Assembly (NCBI RefSeq): GCF_017948305.1
Contig: NZ_CP072842.1
Location: 2,610,501-2,674,500, forward strand
DNA: 64,000 nucleotides
Source: Faecalibacter bovis
Lineage (GTDB): Bacteria > Bacteroidota > Bacteroidia > Flavobacteriales > Weeksellaceae
Direction: 5' to 3'
Each line of letters starts with the position of its first letter. The first letter of the stretch is position 1. Shown piece by piece: positions 36,433-45,142 of the stretch. The notes beneath the pieces were generated by a model. That model was given only the letters and a program-made list of their open reading frames with translations, ran no database searches and was not told where the DNA came from. The translations under genes and the position numbers were made by a program.

Positions 36433-36775
36433 TTTTTATAAATTCTGTTATATTTTCCGCAGGTCGCCCTATTACTCCTTCTCCATCTCGTAAAACGATT
36501 GGTCGCTGAATTAATTTAGGATTTTCTACCATAATTTTAATTAATTCATCATCAGAGAAATCTTTTCCTTTAAATTGTTCTTTCCAAATCAATTCGTTTG
36601 TTCTAACTATATCAATTGGGGAAACTTTTAATTGTGTTATCACATTTTTTAACTCATCAAAAGACAATTCATCTTTTAAATATTCTCTCACTTCAAATTC
36701 TACAGCAGCTTCTTCCATCATTTTAATGGCATCTCTACTTTTTCCACATCTTGAATTATGTAAAACGGTGTACAT
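36428..36775 (-). CDS. arsC: ArsC-family arsenate reductase (thiol-dependent)
   Basis: This 115-aa thioredoxin-fold protein has catalytic C10 in HNSRCGKSR and the C-terminal oxyanion-site residues NPKLIQRPIVLRDGEGVIGRP. It is predicted to reduce arsenate to arsenite with a glutaredoxin or similar thiol donor. The single Cys and the RP motif separate it from the Spx regulators. No arsenite exporter or ArsR lies beside it, so a general redox role (as for the related YffB) is possible. It runs opposite to, and ends against, candidate RNA C. Confidence 0.85.
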   Translation of the reverse strand: MYTVLHNSRCGKSRDAIKMMEEAAVEFEVREYLKDELSFDELKNVITQLKVSPIDIVRTNELIWKEQFKGKDFSDDELIKIMVENPKLIQRPIVLRDGEGVIGRPAENITEFIKK

Positions 36776-36814
36776 TTTGCTATTTTTTTGATAAATTTAA
36801 TAAATTTCAATCCA

Positions 36815-37216
36815 ATGATAAGATTCTTTTCTATTTTAATACTTTCAATTTTTATAACCTCTTGTACAACAAATTCAGTTTCAAATAACAATGCTACAAC
36901 TGGTAATAAATTAACTTTTGAACCAAATGATAATGGAGAATATGACATTATTGTTTTTGATCCTCAGTATGATATATTTTTAAAATCTATCGCTCGTCCT
37001 AAAACATATAACACGTACGAATTTTATAAATCAAAAAATAGAATGTATACTTCAATTTGGAATCAAAGACACATGATGCCATCAGTTTATGATCAAAATT
37101 TATATGCCGTGAGCATTGATTTAGATTCTAATGTAGATTACGGTTTAGATTTTGAGTATAAATTATTTAACTTTTTCCAATTTATTGAATGGAAATATAA
37201 AGTCCGTTTAATGTAA
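36815..37216 (+). CDS. DUF6146-type lipoprotein
   Basis: The protein is 133 aa from the ATG at 36815 (MIRFFSILILSIFITSC), which gives a clean lipoprotein signal; the frame can be extended to a TTG at 36788 but not usefully. The mature part has EYDIIVFDPQYDIFLKS, RPKTYNTYEFYKSKNRMYTS and LDSNVDYGLDFEYKLFNFFQ, a pattern I recall from DUF6146 proteins of flavobacteria. It is a small, aromatic-rich envelope lipoprotein of unknown function. It stands back to back with arsC (start to start 39 bp). Confidence 0.7.
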   Translation: MIRFFSILILSIFITSCTTNSVSNNNATTGNKLTFEPNDNGEYDIIVFDPQYDIFLKSIARPKTYNTYEFYKSKNRMYTSIWNQRHMMPSVYDQNLYAVSIDLDSNVDYGLDFEYKLFNFFQFIEWKYKVRLM

Positions 37217-37233
37217 AATTGAGCAAAATGCAA

Positions 37234-37241
37234 TACATTTG
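37234..37241 (+). promoter_or_regulatory. -7 box (TACATTTG) before the 37262 gene
   Basis: An exact TAnnTTTG box ends 20 nt before the ATG at 37262, so this gene and probably prfB have a promoter separate from the lipoprotein gene. Confidence 0.5.
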
Positions 37242-37261
37242 CCACCTTATTTTAAGAATTT

Positions 37262-37660
37262 ATGAATTCATTTTCTACAGAAGTTTACAACGAAATAATT
37301 ACTTTATTTCCTCAGTTAGAGGGACTAAATAAACAAGATACAGATTTATTAGAGTTTACATTCGAAAACGATCAAAAAACTCCAATGGGAAGCATTTATA
37401 TTCAAACATCAGATGATGATCAAATTTGGATTCGTGCTGATCATCCCTTTACTACTTATGCTGTTGATTCTGTAGAAGAGCTTATCTATATTATAGGTGG
37501 AATTATCTCAAACGAAATGTTTTGGGTAGTTGCTTACGATGAAGGTGAATGGGACGATTCTTTCTTTGCCCTGAAAGGTCACGAGATGGAAATGGAACAA
37601 GGTATTGAATATAAAATTTTATCTTGGGACGGATCAGAAGATCAATTAATTAAAGGTTAA
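37262..37660 (+). CDS. Hypothetical acidic protein, 132 aa
   Basis: This soluble, strongly acidic protein has no signal peptide. Visible features are an alternating strand region (GSIYIQTSDDDQIWIRADHP), then VEELIYIIGGIISNEMFWVV and ending YKILSWDGSEDQL. I do not recognise the family; size and acidity are like small immunity or adaptor proteins, but no toxin gene is adjacent. It is 24 nt upstream of the RF2 gene and probably cotranscribed with it. Confidence 0.65.
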   Translation: MNSFSTEVYNEIITLFPQLEGLNKQDTDLLEFTFENDQKTPMGSIYIQTSDDDQIWIRADHPFTTYAVDSVEELIYIIGGIISNEMFWVVAYDEGEWDDSFFALKGHEMEMEQGIEYKILSWDGSEDQLIKG

Positions 37661-37684
37661 AATCTAATCTATTAAATCAAAACT

Positions 37685-38785
37685 ATGTTTAATACAGAGT
37701 TACTTAAAAATTTACAACAGCGAACTGCTGATTTATATACGTATTTAGAAATCGAACAAAAAGAAATCGAAATACAAAACGAAGAAGAAACTGCAGCTTC
37801 TCCAGAATTTTGGAATAATCCAAAAGAAGCAGAACTTTTTATGAAAACTCTTCGTGGTAAGAAAAAATGGGTTGACGAATATAAAGCTATCGAAACTGCT
37901 GTTAATGATTTAGAAGTTTTAACTGAATTCAATCGTGAAGGCGATGTAACTGATGAAGAAGTTGAGGAACAATACCAAACAACTTTAAAAATCATAGAAG
38001 ACATCGAATTCAAAAACATGCTTTCTGAAGAAGGTGATAATTTAGGAGCCGTTTTACAAATAACTGCTGGAGCTGGTGGAACAGAATCTTGTGACTGGGC
38101 TAGTATGTTAATGCGTATGTATTTAATGTGGGCTGATAAACACGGTTACAAAGTAAAAGAACTGAACTACCAAGATGGTGACGTTGCTGGTGTAAAAACA
38201 GTTACTTTAGAAATTGATGGTGAGTTTGCTTTTGGATATTTAAAAGGAGAAAATGGTGTACATCGTTTAGTTCGTATTTCGCCTTTCGATTCTAATGCAA
38301 AACGTCACACATCATTCGTTTCGGTTTACGTCTCTCCTATCGTAGATGATACGATTGATATCCAAATTAATCCAGCCGATATCGAATTACAAACTTCTCG
38401 TTCTGGTGGTGCTGGAGGTCAAAATGTAAATAAAGTTGAAACAAAAGTTCAATTAACTCACAAACCAACAGGTATTGTTGTAGTTTGTCAAGTAGAACGT
38501 TCACAGTTAGCCAACCGTGAACGTGCAATGGAGATGTTAAAATCTGAGTTATATAAAATTGAATTAGAAAAGAAAATGGCTGCTCGTAACGAAATTGAAG
38601 CGAATAAGATGAAAATCGAATGGGGTTCTCAGATTCGTAATTACGTTATGCATCCATATAAATTAGTAAAAGACGTTCGTACAGGTACTGAAACAGGAAA
38701 TGTTGATGCTGTAATGAATGGTGATATTGATGAATTCTTAAAGTCTTTCCTAATGTTAATGGGACAAAAAGAAACATCTAATTAA
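37685..38785 (+). CDS. prfB: Peptide chain release factor 2, no programmed frameshift
   Basis: This 366-aa RF2 has the stop-codon recognition motif SPF ([16 protein letters not shown]) and the catalytic GGQ at about residue 243 ([16 protein letters not shown]). It releases peptides at UGA and UAA codons. In most bacteria, prfB contains an in-frame UGA near codon 25 and a +1 shift; here the frame reads straight through [18 protein letters not shown] with no stop and no CUU-UGA slippery site. RF2 levels are therefore not autoregulated that way in this organism. Confidence 0.95.
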   Translation: MFNTELLKNLQQRTADLYTYLEIEQKEIEIQNEEETAASPEFWNNPKEAELFMKTLRGKKKWVDEYKAIETAVNDLEVLTEFNREGDVTDEEVEEQYQTTLKIIEDIEFKNMLSEEGDNLGAVLQITAGAGGTESCDWASMLMRMYLMWADKHGYKVKELNYQDGDVAGVKTVTLEIDGEFAFGYLKGENGVHRLVRISPFDSNAKRHTSFVSVYVSPIVDDTIDIQINPADIELQTSRSGGAGGQNVNKVETKVQLTHKPTGIVVVCQVERSQLANRERAMEMLKSELYKIELEKKMAARNEIEANKMKIEWGSQIRNYVMHPYKLVKDVRTGTETGNVDAVMNGDIDEFLKSFLMLMGQKETSN

Positions 38786-38808
38786 TAGTGTAATTTCACA
38801 CTGCTATT

Positions 38809-40176
38809 ATGAAAATTATTATTGGTGGCGCTGGAGAAGTTGGTTTCCATCTGGCTAAATTATTATCCAATGAGTTAAACGATATTATTATCGTTGATAT
38901 GGATAAAGATAAACTTGCTTTTATCGAGAACAACTTAGATGTAATGGCGTTTCGAGGCGATATTACTTCTTTTAAAGCTTTACGCGAAATAAAAGCAGAC
39001 GAAGCTGATATGTTTATCACGGTAACTCATCTTCAGAACACAAACTTGACTAGCGCCATGATTGCGAAGAAAATGGGTGCAAAAAAAACTATTGCGCGTA
39101 TTTCTAACCCCGAATTTTTACATCCAGATAATCAACTTTGGGTTAAAAGTTTAGGAATTGATATTATTATTTCGCCAGAACAATTAGCTGCTAGTGAAAT
39201 ATATTCTTTAATTCAGCAATCAGCATTTAATACCATGCATTCATTCGCAAATGGGCAATTATTCTTAGCTGGAACAATTTTAGACAAAGACGCTAAAATT
39301 CTGAATAAAAAGTTTAAAGATATGTATTTAACATCCAAAGGAGGTGTTGAAAATCTTTTTATGCCTATCGCTATTATTCGTAGCAACGAGCGTGGTGAAT
39401 ATTATACGATCATACCTGAAAACGATACCGAATTCCAAATCGGAGATCAAATATACTTTATTGTAAAAAAATCTGGAATTATCGAGATTTATAAGATTTT
39501 AGGTAAAAAACAAGAATATTTCAAAAACATTATCATTCTTGGAGGTGGCAGTATCGGAATTAAAACTTCTAAAATTCTTTCTGAAAATAAGCATAATGTA
39601 AAACTAATCGAGATCAATCGTCATAAAGCTTTTGATTTAGCTGATGAAATGAGTAGTACGCTTATCATCAACGGTGATGGTCGTGATGGTGAACTTTTAG
39701 TTGAAGAAGGAATTTCTGATTCTGATGCTTTTATTGCGGTAACAGGTAGTTCAGAAACTAATATAATGTCTTGTCTTTTAGCAAAATCAAAAGGTGTTAA
39801 AAAGACAATTGCATTGGTTGAAAATATCGATTACATTCATTTGGCTCAAGAAGTTGGGATTAATGCATTTATTAATAAAAAATTATTAACCGCAGATAGT
39901 ATCTTCAGATATATTCGTCCAGGTGAAGTAATGGATGTAACAGGAATTTCTGATTTAGATGCAGAAGTTTTAGAGTTTAAAATTCAGGAAAACTCAACTG
40001 CAGCTTACAAAAAAATTAGCGATTTTCCTTATCAACAAGATGCAATCATCGCCGGAATTGTGCGTCGAAACGAAGGTTGGATTCCTACTCAAGATTTTAT
40101 TTTAGAACCTTTAGATCGTGTTGTTGTATTTAGTCAAGCCAATATCATTTCTAAAGTGACAAAATATTTTAAGTAA
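38809..40176 (+). CDS. trkA: Trk system potassium uptake regulatory protein TrkA
   Basis: This 455-aa protein consists of two RCK_N/RCK_C units. NAD-binding motifs are GGAGEVGFHLAKLL at residue 5 and GGGSIGIKTSKIL at about 245, each followed by an acidic residue at the end of the second strand (IIVDMD, KLIEIN). It binds the cytoplasmic face of TrkH and gates potassium flow in response to NAD(H)/ATP. It follows prfB by 23 nt and overlaps trkH by 1 bp, so the subunits are translationally coupled. Confidence 0.93.
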   Translation: MKIIIGGAGEVGFHLAKLLSNELNDIIIVDMDKDKLAFIENNLDVMAFRGDITSFKALREIKADEADMFITVTHLQNTNLTSAMIAKKMGAKKTIARISNPEFLHPDNQLWVKSLGIDIIISPEQLAASEIYSLIQQSAFNTMHSFANGQLFLAGTILDKDAKILNKKFKDMYLTSKGGVENLFMPIAIIRSNERGEYYTIIPENDTEFQIGDQIYFIVKKSGIIEIYKILGKKQEYFKNIIILGGGSIGIKTSKILSENKHNVKLIEINRHKAFDLADEMSSTLIINGDGRDGELLVEEGISDSDAFIAVTGSSETNIMSCLLAKSKGVKKTIALVENIDYIHLAQEVGINAFINKKLLTADSIFRYIRPGEVMDVTGISDLDAEVLEFKIQENSTAAYKKISDFPYQQDAIIAGIVRRNEGWIPTQDFILEPLDRVVVFSQANIISKVTKYFK

Positions 40177-41717
40177 TGAAATCCATAAATTATAAAGTAA
40201 TCCTTAATCTTTCTGGAGTTTTATTACTTTTAAATGCATTATTTATGTTTGTAAGCATGTTTGTAAGCATTTATTTTGGTGACGCTTTAACATATTCATT
40301 TTTATTTTCAGGTTCGATAATCGGAATTTTAGGAGGATTAATGGTTTATTCAACAAAAGATAGTCGGAAACACGTTTCAAAACGAGAAGGTTACCTCGTT
40401 GTGTTTATAGGCTGGTTATTTTTAATCTTAACTGGCTGTATACCCTATTTTTTAGCATATTTCTATTTACCTGATGATGATTTAGTTCATAATCAGTTTC
40501 ATATTATCAATATCCTTTACGAAACTGTATCTGGATATACAGCAACTGGATCTTCCATTTTTAATGATCCTCAAAATCTACCAAAGAGTATTTTGTTTTG
40601 GAGAACCACAACCAATTGGATTGGAGGAATGGGAATTATTGTTTTAACAATTGCCATATTACCATTTTTAGGTATTGGAGGTCGACAATTATTTTTAGCT
40701 GAAGCTCCAGGAATTTATACAGATAAAATACACCCAAGAATTACTGATACTGCTAAGAATCTTTGGATTTTATACGTTGCTTTAACGCTAATATTTTCTA
40801 TTTTCCTGTATTTCTCTGGTATGAATTTGTTTGATGCAACCAATCATGCAATGAGTGCTATTTCAACGGGTGGATTTTCAACCAAAAATCAAGGAATTGC
40901 TTTTTGGAGCGACAATATTCCTGTACAATATTTATTAATGATATTGATGTTTATTGGCGGAACTAATTTCTCTTTGATTTATCTGATGACCAAAGGACAA
41001 TTTAAAAGAATCTGGAAAAATGAAGAATTTAGATGGTATATTGCATTGATTAGCCTTACGACATTAGTCGTTTTCTCAGGATTATTTTTTGTGGTTTTTC
41101 CTAGTATTGGAAGTGATATTTATAGTCTGGCTAGCATCGAACATTCTTTCAGAACTTCTTTATTTCATGTAATTTCTATTGTTTCTACAACTGCATTTTA
41201 TATTGAAGATTACACCAATTGGTTAAGCATAATTACACTAATATTTTTTGCATTATTTTTTATTGGTGGATCTGCGGGGTCTACTTCTGGAGGTGTAACT
41301 GTAATAAGACAAGTAATTTTATTAAAAAACTGTTTTGTAGAATTTAAACGAATTTTACACCCAAACGCGATTGTACCTGTACGTTACAATAACAAATCTT
41401 TACCTGAAGCTGTTGTTTTCCATGTAATGGCATTTTTTGTTATGTTCATGTTTACATGGATCATTAGTTCAATATTATTTGGATTATTAAACTTTGGAAT
41501 AACGATGAATATGGAAGATGTTTTAACTTCATTAACCATTACTGCTTCTACTCTAGGTAATGTAGGGCCTGGTATTGGCGATTTTGGACCAGGACAAACT
41601 ATGAATAATCTAACTGATTCTGCGAAATTATTATGCTCAGGTTTAATGGTTCTAGGTCGATTAGAATTATTTACTATTTTGATTCTATTTACTCCAGCAT
41701 TTTGGAAAAATAATTAA
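40176..41717 (+). CDS. trkH: TrkH-family potassium channel subunit
   Basis: This 513-aa membrane protein has four repeated M1-P-M2 units. Selectivity-filter loops are seen at YTATGSSIF, AISTGGFST, GGSAGSTSGG and ASTLGNVGPGIG, with FWRTTTNWIGGMGIIVLTI as the family hallmark. It conducts K+ into the cell together with TrkA. Length is normal for TrkH/KtrB-type proteins (about 480-515 aa). The hairpin after it lies in the gap to the convergent msrA gene. Confidence 0.93.
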   Translation: MKSINYKVILNLSGVLLLLNALFMFVSMFVSIYFGDALTYSFLFSGSIIGILGGLMVYSTKDSRKHVSKREGYLVVFIGWLFLILTGCIPYFLAYFYLPDDDLVHNQFHIINILYETVSGYTATGSSIFNDPQNLPKSILFWRTTTNWIGGMGIIVLTIAILPFLGIGGRQLFLAEAPGIYTDKIHPRITDTAKNLWILYVALTLIFSIFLYFSGMNLFDATNHAMSAISTGGFSTKNQGIAFWSDNIPVQYLLMILMFIGGTNFSLIYLMTKGQFKRIWKNEEFRWYIALISLTTLVVFSGLFFVVFPSIGSDIYSLASIEHSFRTSLFHVISIVSTTAFYIEDYTNWLSIITLIFFALFFIGGSAGSTSGGVTVIRQVILLKNCFVEFKRILHPNAIVPVRYNNKSLPEAVVFHVMAFFVMFMFTWIISSILFGLLNFGITMNMEDVLTSLTITASTLGNVGPGIGDFGPGQTMNNLTDSAKLLCSGLMVLGRLELFTILILFTPAFWKNN

Positions 41718-41718
41718 T

Positions 41719-41824
41719 AAAAAAGGCGAAAGCAGTTCTTATTTAATTAAGCCCTTCTTTCGCCTACGGTTGGTTTGGTTGGTTTTTATTGATTTAGATT
41801 GGTTATTTAAACTTAATCAATGAC
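41719..41824 (-). ncRNA. Candidate small RNA F or msrA 3' region with ACCAACC repeats
   Basis: Leftward, a -7 match TAATTTTG (complement of 41830-41837) precedes about 100 nt containing AACCAATC and two AACCAACC repeats (complement of 41768-41804), then a stem GGCGAAAG/CTTTCGCC (41757-41764 with 41725-41732) with a 24-nt loop and a T-run. It may be only the msrA terminator with an unusual 3' region; no -33 element was found. Confidence 0.3.
41725..41764. terminator. Hairpin between convergent trkH and msrA
   Basis: An 8-bp GC-rich stem has an inner CTTA/TAAG pair and a T-run on the leftward side. Confidence 0.65.
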
Positions 41825-41852
41825 TATGCCAAAATTATCTTAAAATTTAAAA

Positions 41853-42386
41853 TTATTTTAACTTATCACTGAACTTTGCTCTGAATTTTTGAATTTTTGG
41901 TCCAACAACTGCTGAACAATATGGTTGGGTTGGATTCTCATTATAATACCCTTGATGATAATCTTCTGCCGCATAAAAAACATCAAAAGGTTCTATCGTT
42001 GTTACAATTGGTTTATCATAATAACCCGACGCATCCAATTTTACCTTAGATTCTTCAGCTTTCAATTTCTGTTCTTCATTTAAATAATAAATCACAGATC
42101 TGTATTGAGTTCCTACATCTTCACCCTGTTTATTTAAACTAGTTGGATCATGAACTGCCCAAAATGCTTCTAATAATTCTTCGTAAGAAATTATAGAAGA
42201 ATCAAAATCAATTTTAACAACTTCGGCATGGTTTGTTTCTCCTGTACAAACTTCTTTGTATGTTGGATTAACTATATCACCTCCCGAATATCCAGAAGTA
42301 GCAAGCTCTACTCCTTTTAATAAATTATAAACTCCTTCAACACACCAAAAACATCCAGCTCCAAAAATTGCTGTTTCAATCGCCAT
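41853..42386 (-). CDS. msrA: Peptide-methionine (S)-S-oxide reductase
   Basis: This 177-aa protein has the catalytic motif GAGCFWCVEGVY with nucleophile C12, followed by the substrate-pocket block GYSGGDIVNPTYKEVCTGET, NHAEVV, and a C-terminal HQGYYNENP. It repairs oxidised methionine using thioredoxin; the second Cys in QPYCSAV may act as a resolving residue. It is 30 nt downstream of an Lrp-type regulator and near metK, giving a methionine-related neighbourhood. Confidence 0.93.
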   Translation of the reverse strand: MAIETAIFGAGCFWCVEGVYNLLKGVELATSGYSGGDIVNPTYKEVCTGETNHAEVVKIDFDSSIISYEELLEAFWAVHDPTSLNKQGEDVGTQYRSVIYYLNEEQKLKAEESKVKLDASGYYDKPIVTTIEPFDVFYAAEDYHQGYYNENPTQPYCSAVVGPKIQKFRAKFSDKLK

Positions 42387-42416
42387 AAATAATTAAGTTA
42401 TATAAATTAAAAAAAA

Positions 42417-42878
42417 TTAAATTAACTGATAAGATGTATCATCTTTTATATCACCAATCACAAAAGTACTATGTGTACTTCCGATAGATTTGATTGTTGT
42501 TAGTTTATTAACCATAAAATCACGGTACTCGTCCATACTTTCAAAAGCCATTTTTACAATATAATCATAATCGCCACTTACGTGGAAACATGATTGTACT
42601 TCTTTCAAATTCTTAATTTCAGATTCAAATACTGAAATATTTTCTTGAGAATGCTGACTTAATTTTACATGACTAAAAACTAATAACTCTTTATTAATAA
42701 ACCTTCTATTAATTAAAGCTACATATTTGTTAATTACTCCTGCTTTTTCAAGCTTTTTTATTCTTTCATGAATTGCTGTTGATGATAAATTCAATTTATC
42801 TGACAATTCTTTATAAGTTATTTTACTATTCTCTTGCAAATGCATTAATAGTTGCTGATCTAATTCGTCTATTTTCAT
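42417..42878 (-). CDS. Lrp/AsnC-family transcriptional regulator
   Basis: This 153-aa protein has an N-terminal winged HTH (LDQQLLMHLQENSKITYKEL, LSSTAIHERIKKLEKAGVIN) and a C-terminal RAM ligand-binding domain (VSGDYDYIVKMAFESMDEY). Family members form octamers that sense amino acids. Location next to msrA and opposite the metK leader suggests control of methionine or sulfur genes, which is inference. The length matches the family. Confidence 0.9.
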   Translation of the reverse strand: MKIDELDQQLLMHLQENSKITYKELSDKLNLSSTAIHERIKKLEKAGVINKYVALINRRFINKELLVFSHVKLSQHSQENISVFESEIKNLKEVQSCFHVSGDYDYIVKMAFESMDEYRDFMVNKLTTIKSIGSTHSTFVIGDIKDDTSYQLI

Positions 42879-43171
42879 AATAGGTGTAGAAAAAATTTTA
42901 TTCTAAATTACATATAATATAACAAAAAACAACTTGATTAATTTCTTATTTAACCATTATTAATAGAATAATTTTCATAAATTATCGTCAAACACTTATT
43001 ATTATACAAAACTTAAGTTTATTGGTTTCAGATAGACTGAAAAATTTTCTAAAGAATTGAAATAAACAAATAATTATTTTGTCTATGAAGTAAGTAGAAT
43101 ATAGATTCTGAAATATTTTTAAAATAAAGAAAATCTAACATCAAAAAATTTTTAGATTCATAAACAGATTG

Positions 43172-43179
43172 TATATTTG
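43172..43179 (+). promoter_or_regulatory. -7 box (TATATTTG) of metK
   Basis: An exact TAnnTTTG match lies 18 nt before the riboswitch P1 stem. The 290 bp between the lrp start and this box are AT-rich, with no other feature seen. Confidence 0.6.
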
Positions 43180-43194
43180 CCCTACAAATTTAGG

Positions 43195-43247
43195 TAGAGG
43201 AATGATTTGACTGCTTGCAACCTCATTAAACAAATGCTAAACCAGGA
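43195..43247 (+). promoter_or_regulatory. SAM-II-like riboswitch upstream of metK
   Basis: The segment has the SAM-II core. P1 is GAGG (43197-43200) with CCTC (43221-43224). Its loop contains GATTTGAC and CTTGCAA. The loop stretch ATTTG (43205-43209) pairs with CAAAT (43231-43235) to form the H-type pseudoknot, followed by GCTAAA (43236-43241) and AGGA. Order, spacing and conserved bases agree with SAM-II; the related SAM-V class is an alternative. Placement before SAM synthetase is biologically consistent. Binding has not been tested. Confidence 0.78.
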
Positions 43248-43298
43248 TACTTCAGTTATCGCATTTCCTCTCGACTTATATATTTAAATTTATACAAA

Positions 43299-44558
43299 AT
43301 GTCATATTTATTTACATCTGAGTCAGTATCAGAGGGACATCCAGATAAAATCGCTGATCAAATTTCAGACGCATTATTAGATCACTTTATTGCTTTTGAT
43401 GCTAAAAGTAAAGTTGCTTGTGAAACCTTAGTTACAACAGGACAAGTAGTTTTAGCTGGTGAAGTAAAATCTAAAGCATATATAGATTTACAAAGAGTAG
43501 CACGTGAAACAATTAAAGAAATTGGTTACACGAAAAGCGAATACATGTTTGATGCTAACTCTTGTGGTATATTATCTGCAATCCACGAACAATCTCCTGA
43601 TATTAATCAAGGTGTTGACCGTACTTCTGATGAAGAACAAGGAGCTGGTGACCAAGGTATGATGTTTGGTTACGCAACAAACGAAACAGATAACTATATG
43701 CCTTTAGCATTAGATTTATCTCACCGTATTTTAAAAGAATTAGCTCATATTCGTAAATACGAAAATGATTTATTACCATATTTACGCCCTGACGCAAAGT
43801 CTCAAGTAACTATTGAATATGATGACGATAATAATCCTGTTCGTATAGATACTATTGTAATTTCTACTCAACATGATGATTTTGCTAATGAACAAGCGAT
43901 GCGTGATAAAATCCAAAACGATTTAATCAACATCTTAATTCCAAGAGTTAAATCGCAATTACCTGTTCATATTCGTGAATTATTTAACGAAAACATTACG
44001 TATCACATCAACCCAACAGGGAAATTCGTAATTGGAGGACCTCACGGAGATACTGGTTTAACAGGTCGTAAAATTATCGTTGATACTTATGGTGGTAAAG
44101 GTGCTCACGGTGGTGGTGCGTTTTCTGGAAAAGATCCATCAAAAGTAGACCGTTCAGCTGCTTATGCTGCTCGTCATATTGCTAAAAACTTAGTTGCAGC
44201 TGGTGTTGCTGACGAAGTTTTAGTACAAGTTTCTTATGCTATCGGTGTAGTTGCTCCAGTTTCTTTATTAGTTGATACTAAAGGTACTGCAAAAGTTAAC
44301 TTAACTGACGGTGAAATTTCTAAAATAGTATCTGAAATTTTTGATATGCGTCCTTACGCAATTGAAACTAGATTAAAATTAAGAAATCCTATTTACAAAG
44401 AAACTGCATCTTACGGACACTTAGGACGTCAACCGGAAACTGTTACAAAACGTTTTGAATCAGCTAACGGAATCGATGTTGTTGAAGTTGAAGTTGAATT
44501 ATTTACTTGGGAGAAATTAGATTTCGTTGATCAAGTTAAATCAGCATTTAATATTTAA
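43299..44558 (+). CDS. metK: S-adenosylmethionine synthetase
   Basis: This 419-aa enzyme makes SAM from methionine and ATP in the cytoplasm. Signatures are [20 protein letters not shown] at the N-terminus, [16 protein letters not shown], and the P-loop-like [19 protein letters not shown]. It is slightly longer than E. coli MetK (384 aa) because of small insertions, as usual in Bacteroidota. It is preceded by a 120-nt leader carrying the SAM-II-like riboswitch, so it should be repressed when SAM is abundant. A strong terminator follows. Confidence 0.96.
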   Translation: MSYLFTSESVSEGHPDKIADQISDALLDHFIAFDAKSKVACETLVTTGQVVLAGEVKSKAYIDLQRVARETIKEIGYTKSEYMFDANSCGILSAIHEQSPDINQGVDRTSDEEQGAGDQGMMFGYATNETDNYMPLALDLSHRILKELAHIRKYENDLLPYLRPDAKSQVTIEYDDDNNPVRIDTIVISTQHDDFANEQAMRDKIQNDLINILIPRVKSQLPVHIRELFNENITYHINPTGKFVIGGPHGDTGLTGRKIIVDTYGGKGAHGGGAFSGKDPSKVDRSAAYAARHIAKNLVAAGVADEVLVQVSYAIGVVAPVSLLVDTKGTAKVNLTDGEISKIVSEIFDMRPYAIETRLKLRNPIYKETASYGHLGRQPETVTKRFESANGIDVVEVEVELFTWEKLDFVDQVKSAFNI

Positions 44559-44578
44559 TTCAAAATATAATTCATAAA

Positions 44579-44604
44579 AAAACTCGGTCAAATGACCGAG
44601 TTTT
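44579..44604. terminator. Terminator between metK and a convergent gene
   Basis: AAAACTCGGTCA (44579-44590) pairs with TGACCGAGTTTT (44593-44604), with further T residues. Confidence 0.88.
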
Positions 44605-44611
44605 TTTTATT

Positions 44612-44989
44612 TTACCTTGTAGCGTCTGCTCTCCAAGTTTTACCATCTACTACATACAATATTTTTAATGTATTTGCATTAATTCTGATATAAGACAAAT
44701 CAGAACCACCTACATTAATACTGTAATTCGCATCTTCTTTAATAAATTCTACTCCAGTGATGTTTGGAATATTATTAGAAAAAATAAAATTGTACTTGTT
44801 TCCAACTTTTACTACTCTAACATTCCCTACGTTACTGTTTATATTTGTATCACCAGAAATATAACTCACAGCACCATTATAAGTCCCTACAAATAAATCA
44901 TTATCAGCAGGATCATCATCATTAGAACATGCTGTAAAAACGAATAAAGCAAAGATTGACAGTAAAAATAACTTTAATAGATTTTTCAT
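44612..44989 (-). CDS. Hypothetical lipoprotein with flavobacterial SNDDDP tether
   Basis: This 125-aa protein begins MKNLLKLFLLSIFALFVFTAC, a lipoprotein signal, followed by SNDDDPADND, the acidic tether typical of Bacteroidota surface-exposed lipoproteins. The remainder is one small beta-rich domain (FVGTYNGAVSYISGD, VRVVKVGNKYNFIFS, SYIRINANTLKILYV), like lipocalin-type barrels of this phylum. Function unknown. It is transcribed alone, convergent with metK. Confidence 0.75.
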   Translation of the reverse strand: MKNLLKLFLLSIFALFVFTACSNDDDPADNDLFVGTYNGAVSYISGDTNINSNVGNVRVVKVGNKYNFIFSNNIPNITGVEFIKEDANYSINVGGSDLSYIRINANTLKILYVVDGKTWRADATR

Positions 44990-45113
44990 AATAAGATTGT
45001 TTTTAAATAATTATCACAATCTGAAATACAACCATAATACCAAAAATCATCATTCTTTATAATCTGAGCATAAAAATTTAAATTTTAACATTTTTAAGTC
45101 TCACAAAAAAGTG

Positions 45114-45121
45114 TAATTTTG
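45114..45121 (+). promoter_or_regulatory. -7 box (TAATTTTG) for fabG
   Basis: An exact TAnnTTTG box overlaps a possible TTG start at 45119 and ends 21 nt before the ATG at 45143, which supports the ATG as the true start. Confidence 0.6.
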
Positions 45122-45142
45122 GTGAAAATAAACATCAATAAA

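Noticed and set aside
43299-44558. SAM-I or S-box riboswitch for metK
   Set aside because: The leader is too short and lacks the four-way junction of SAM-I; the pseudoknot core fits SAM-II much better.
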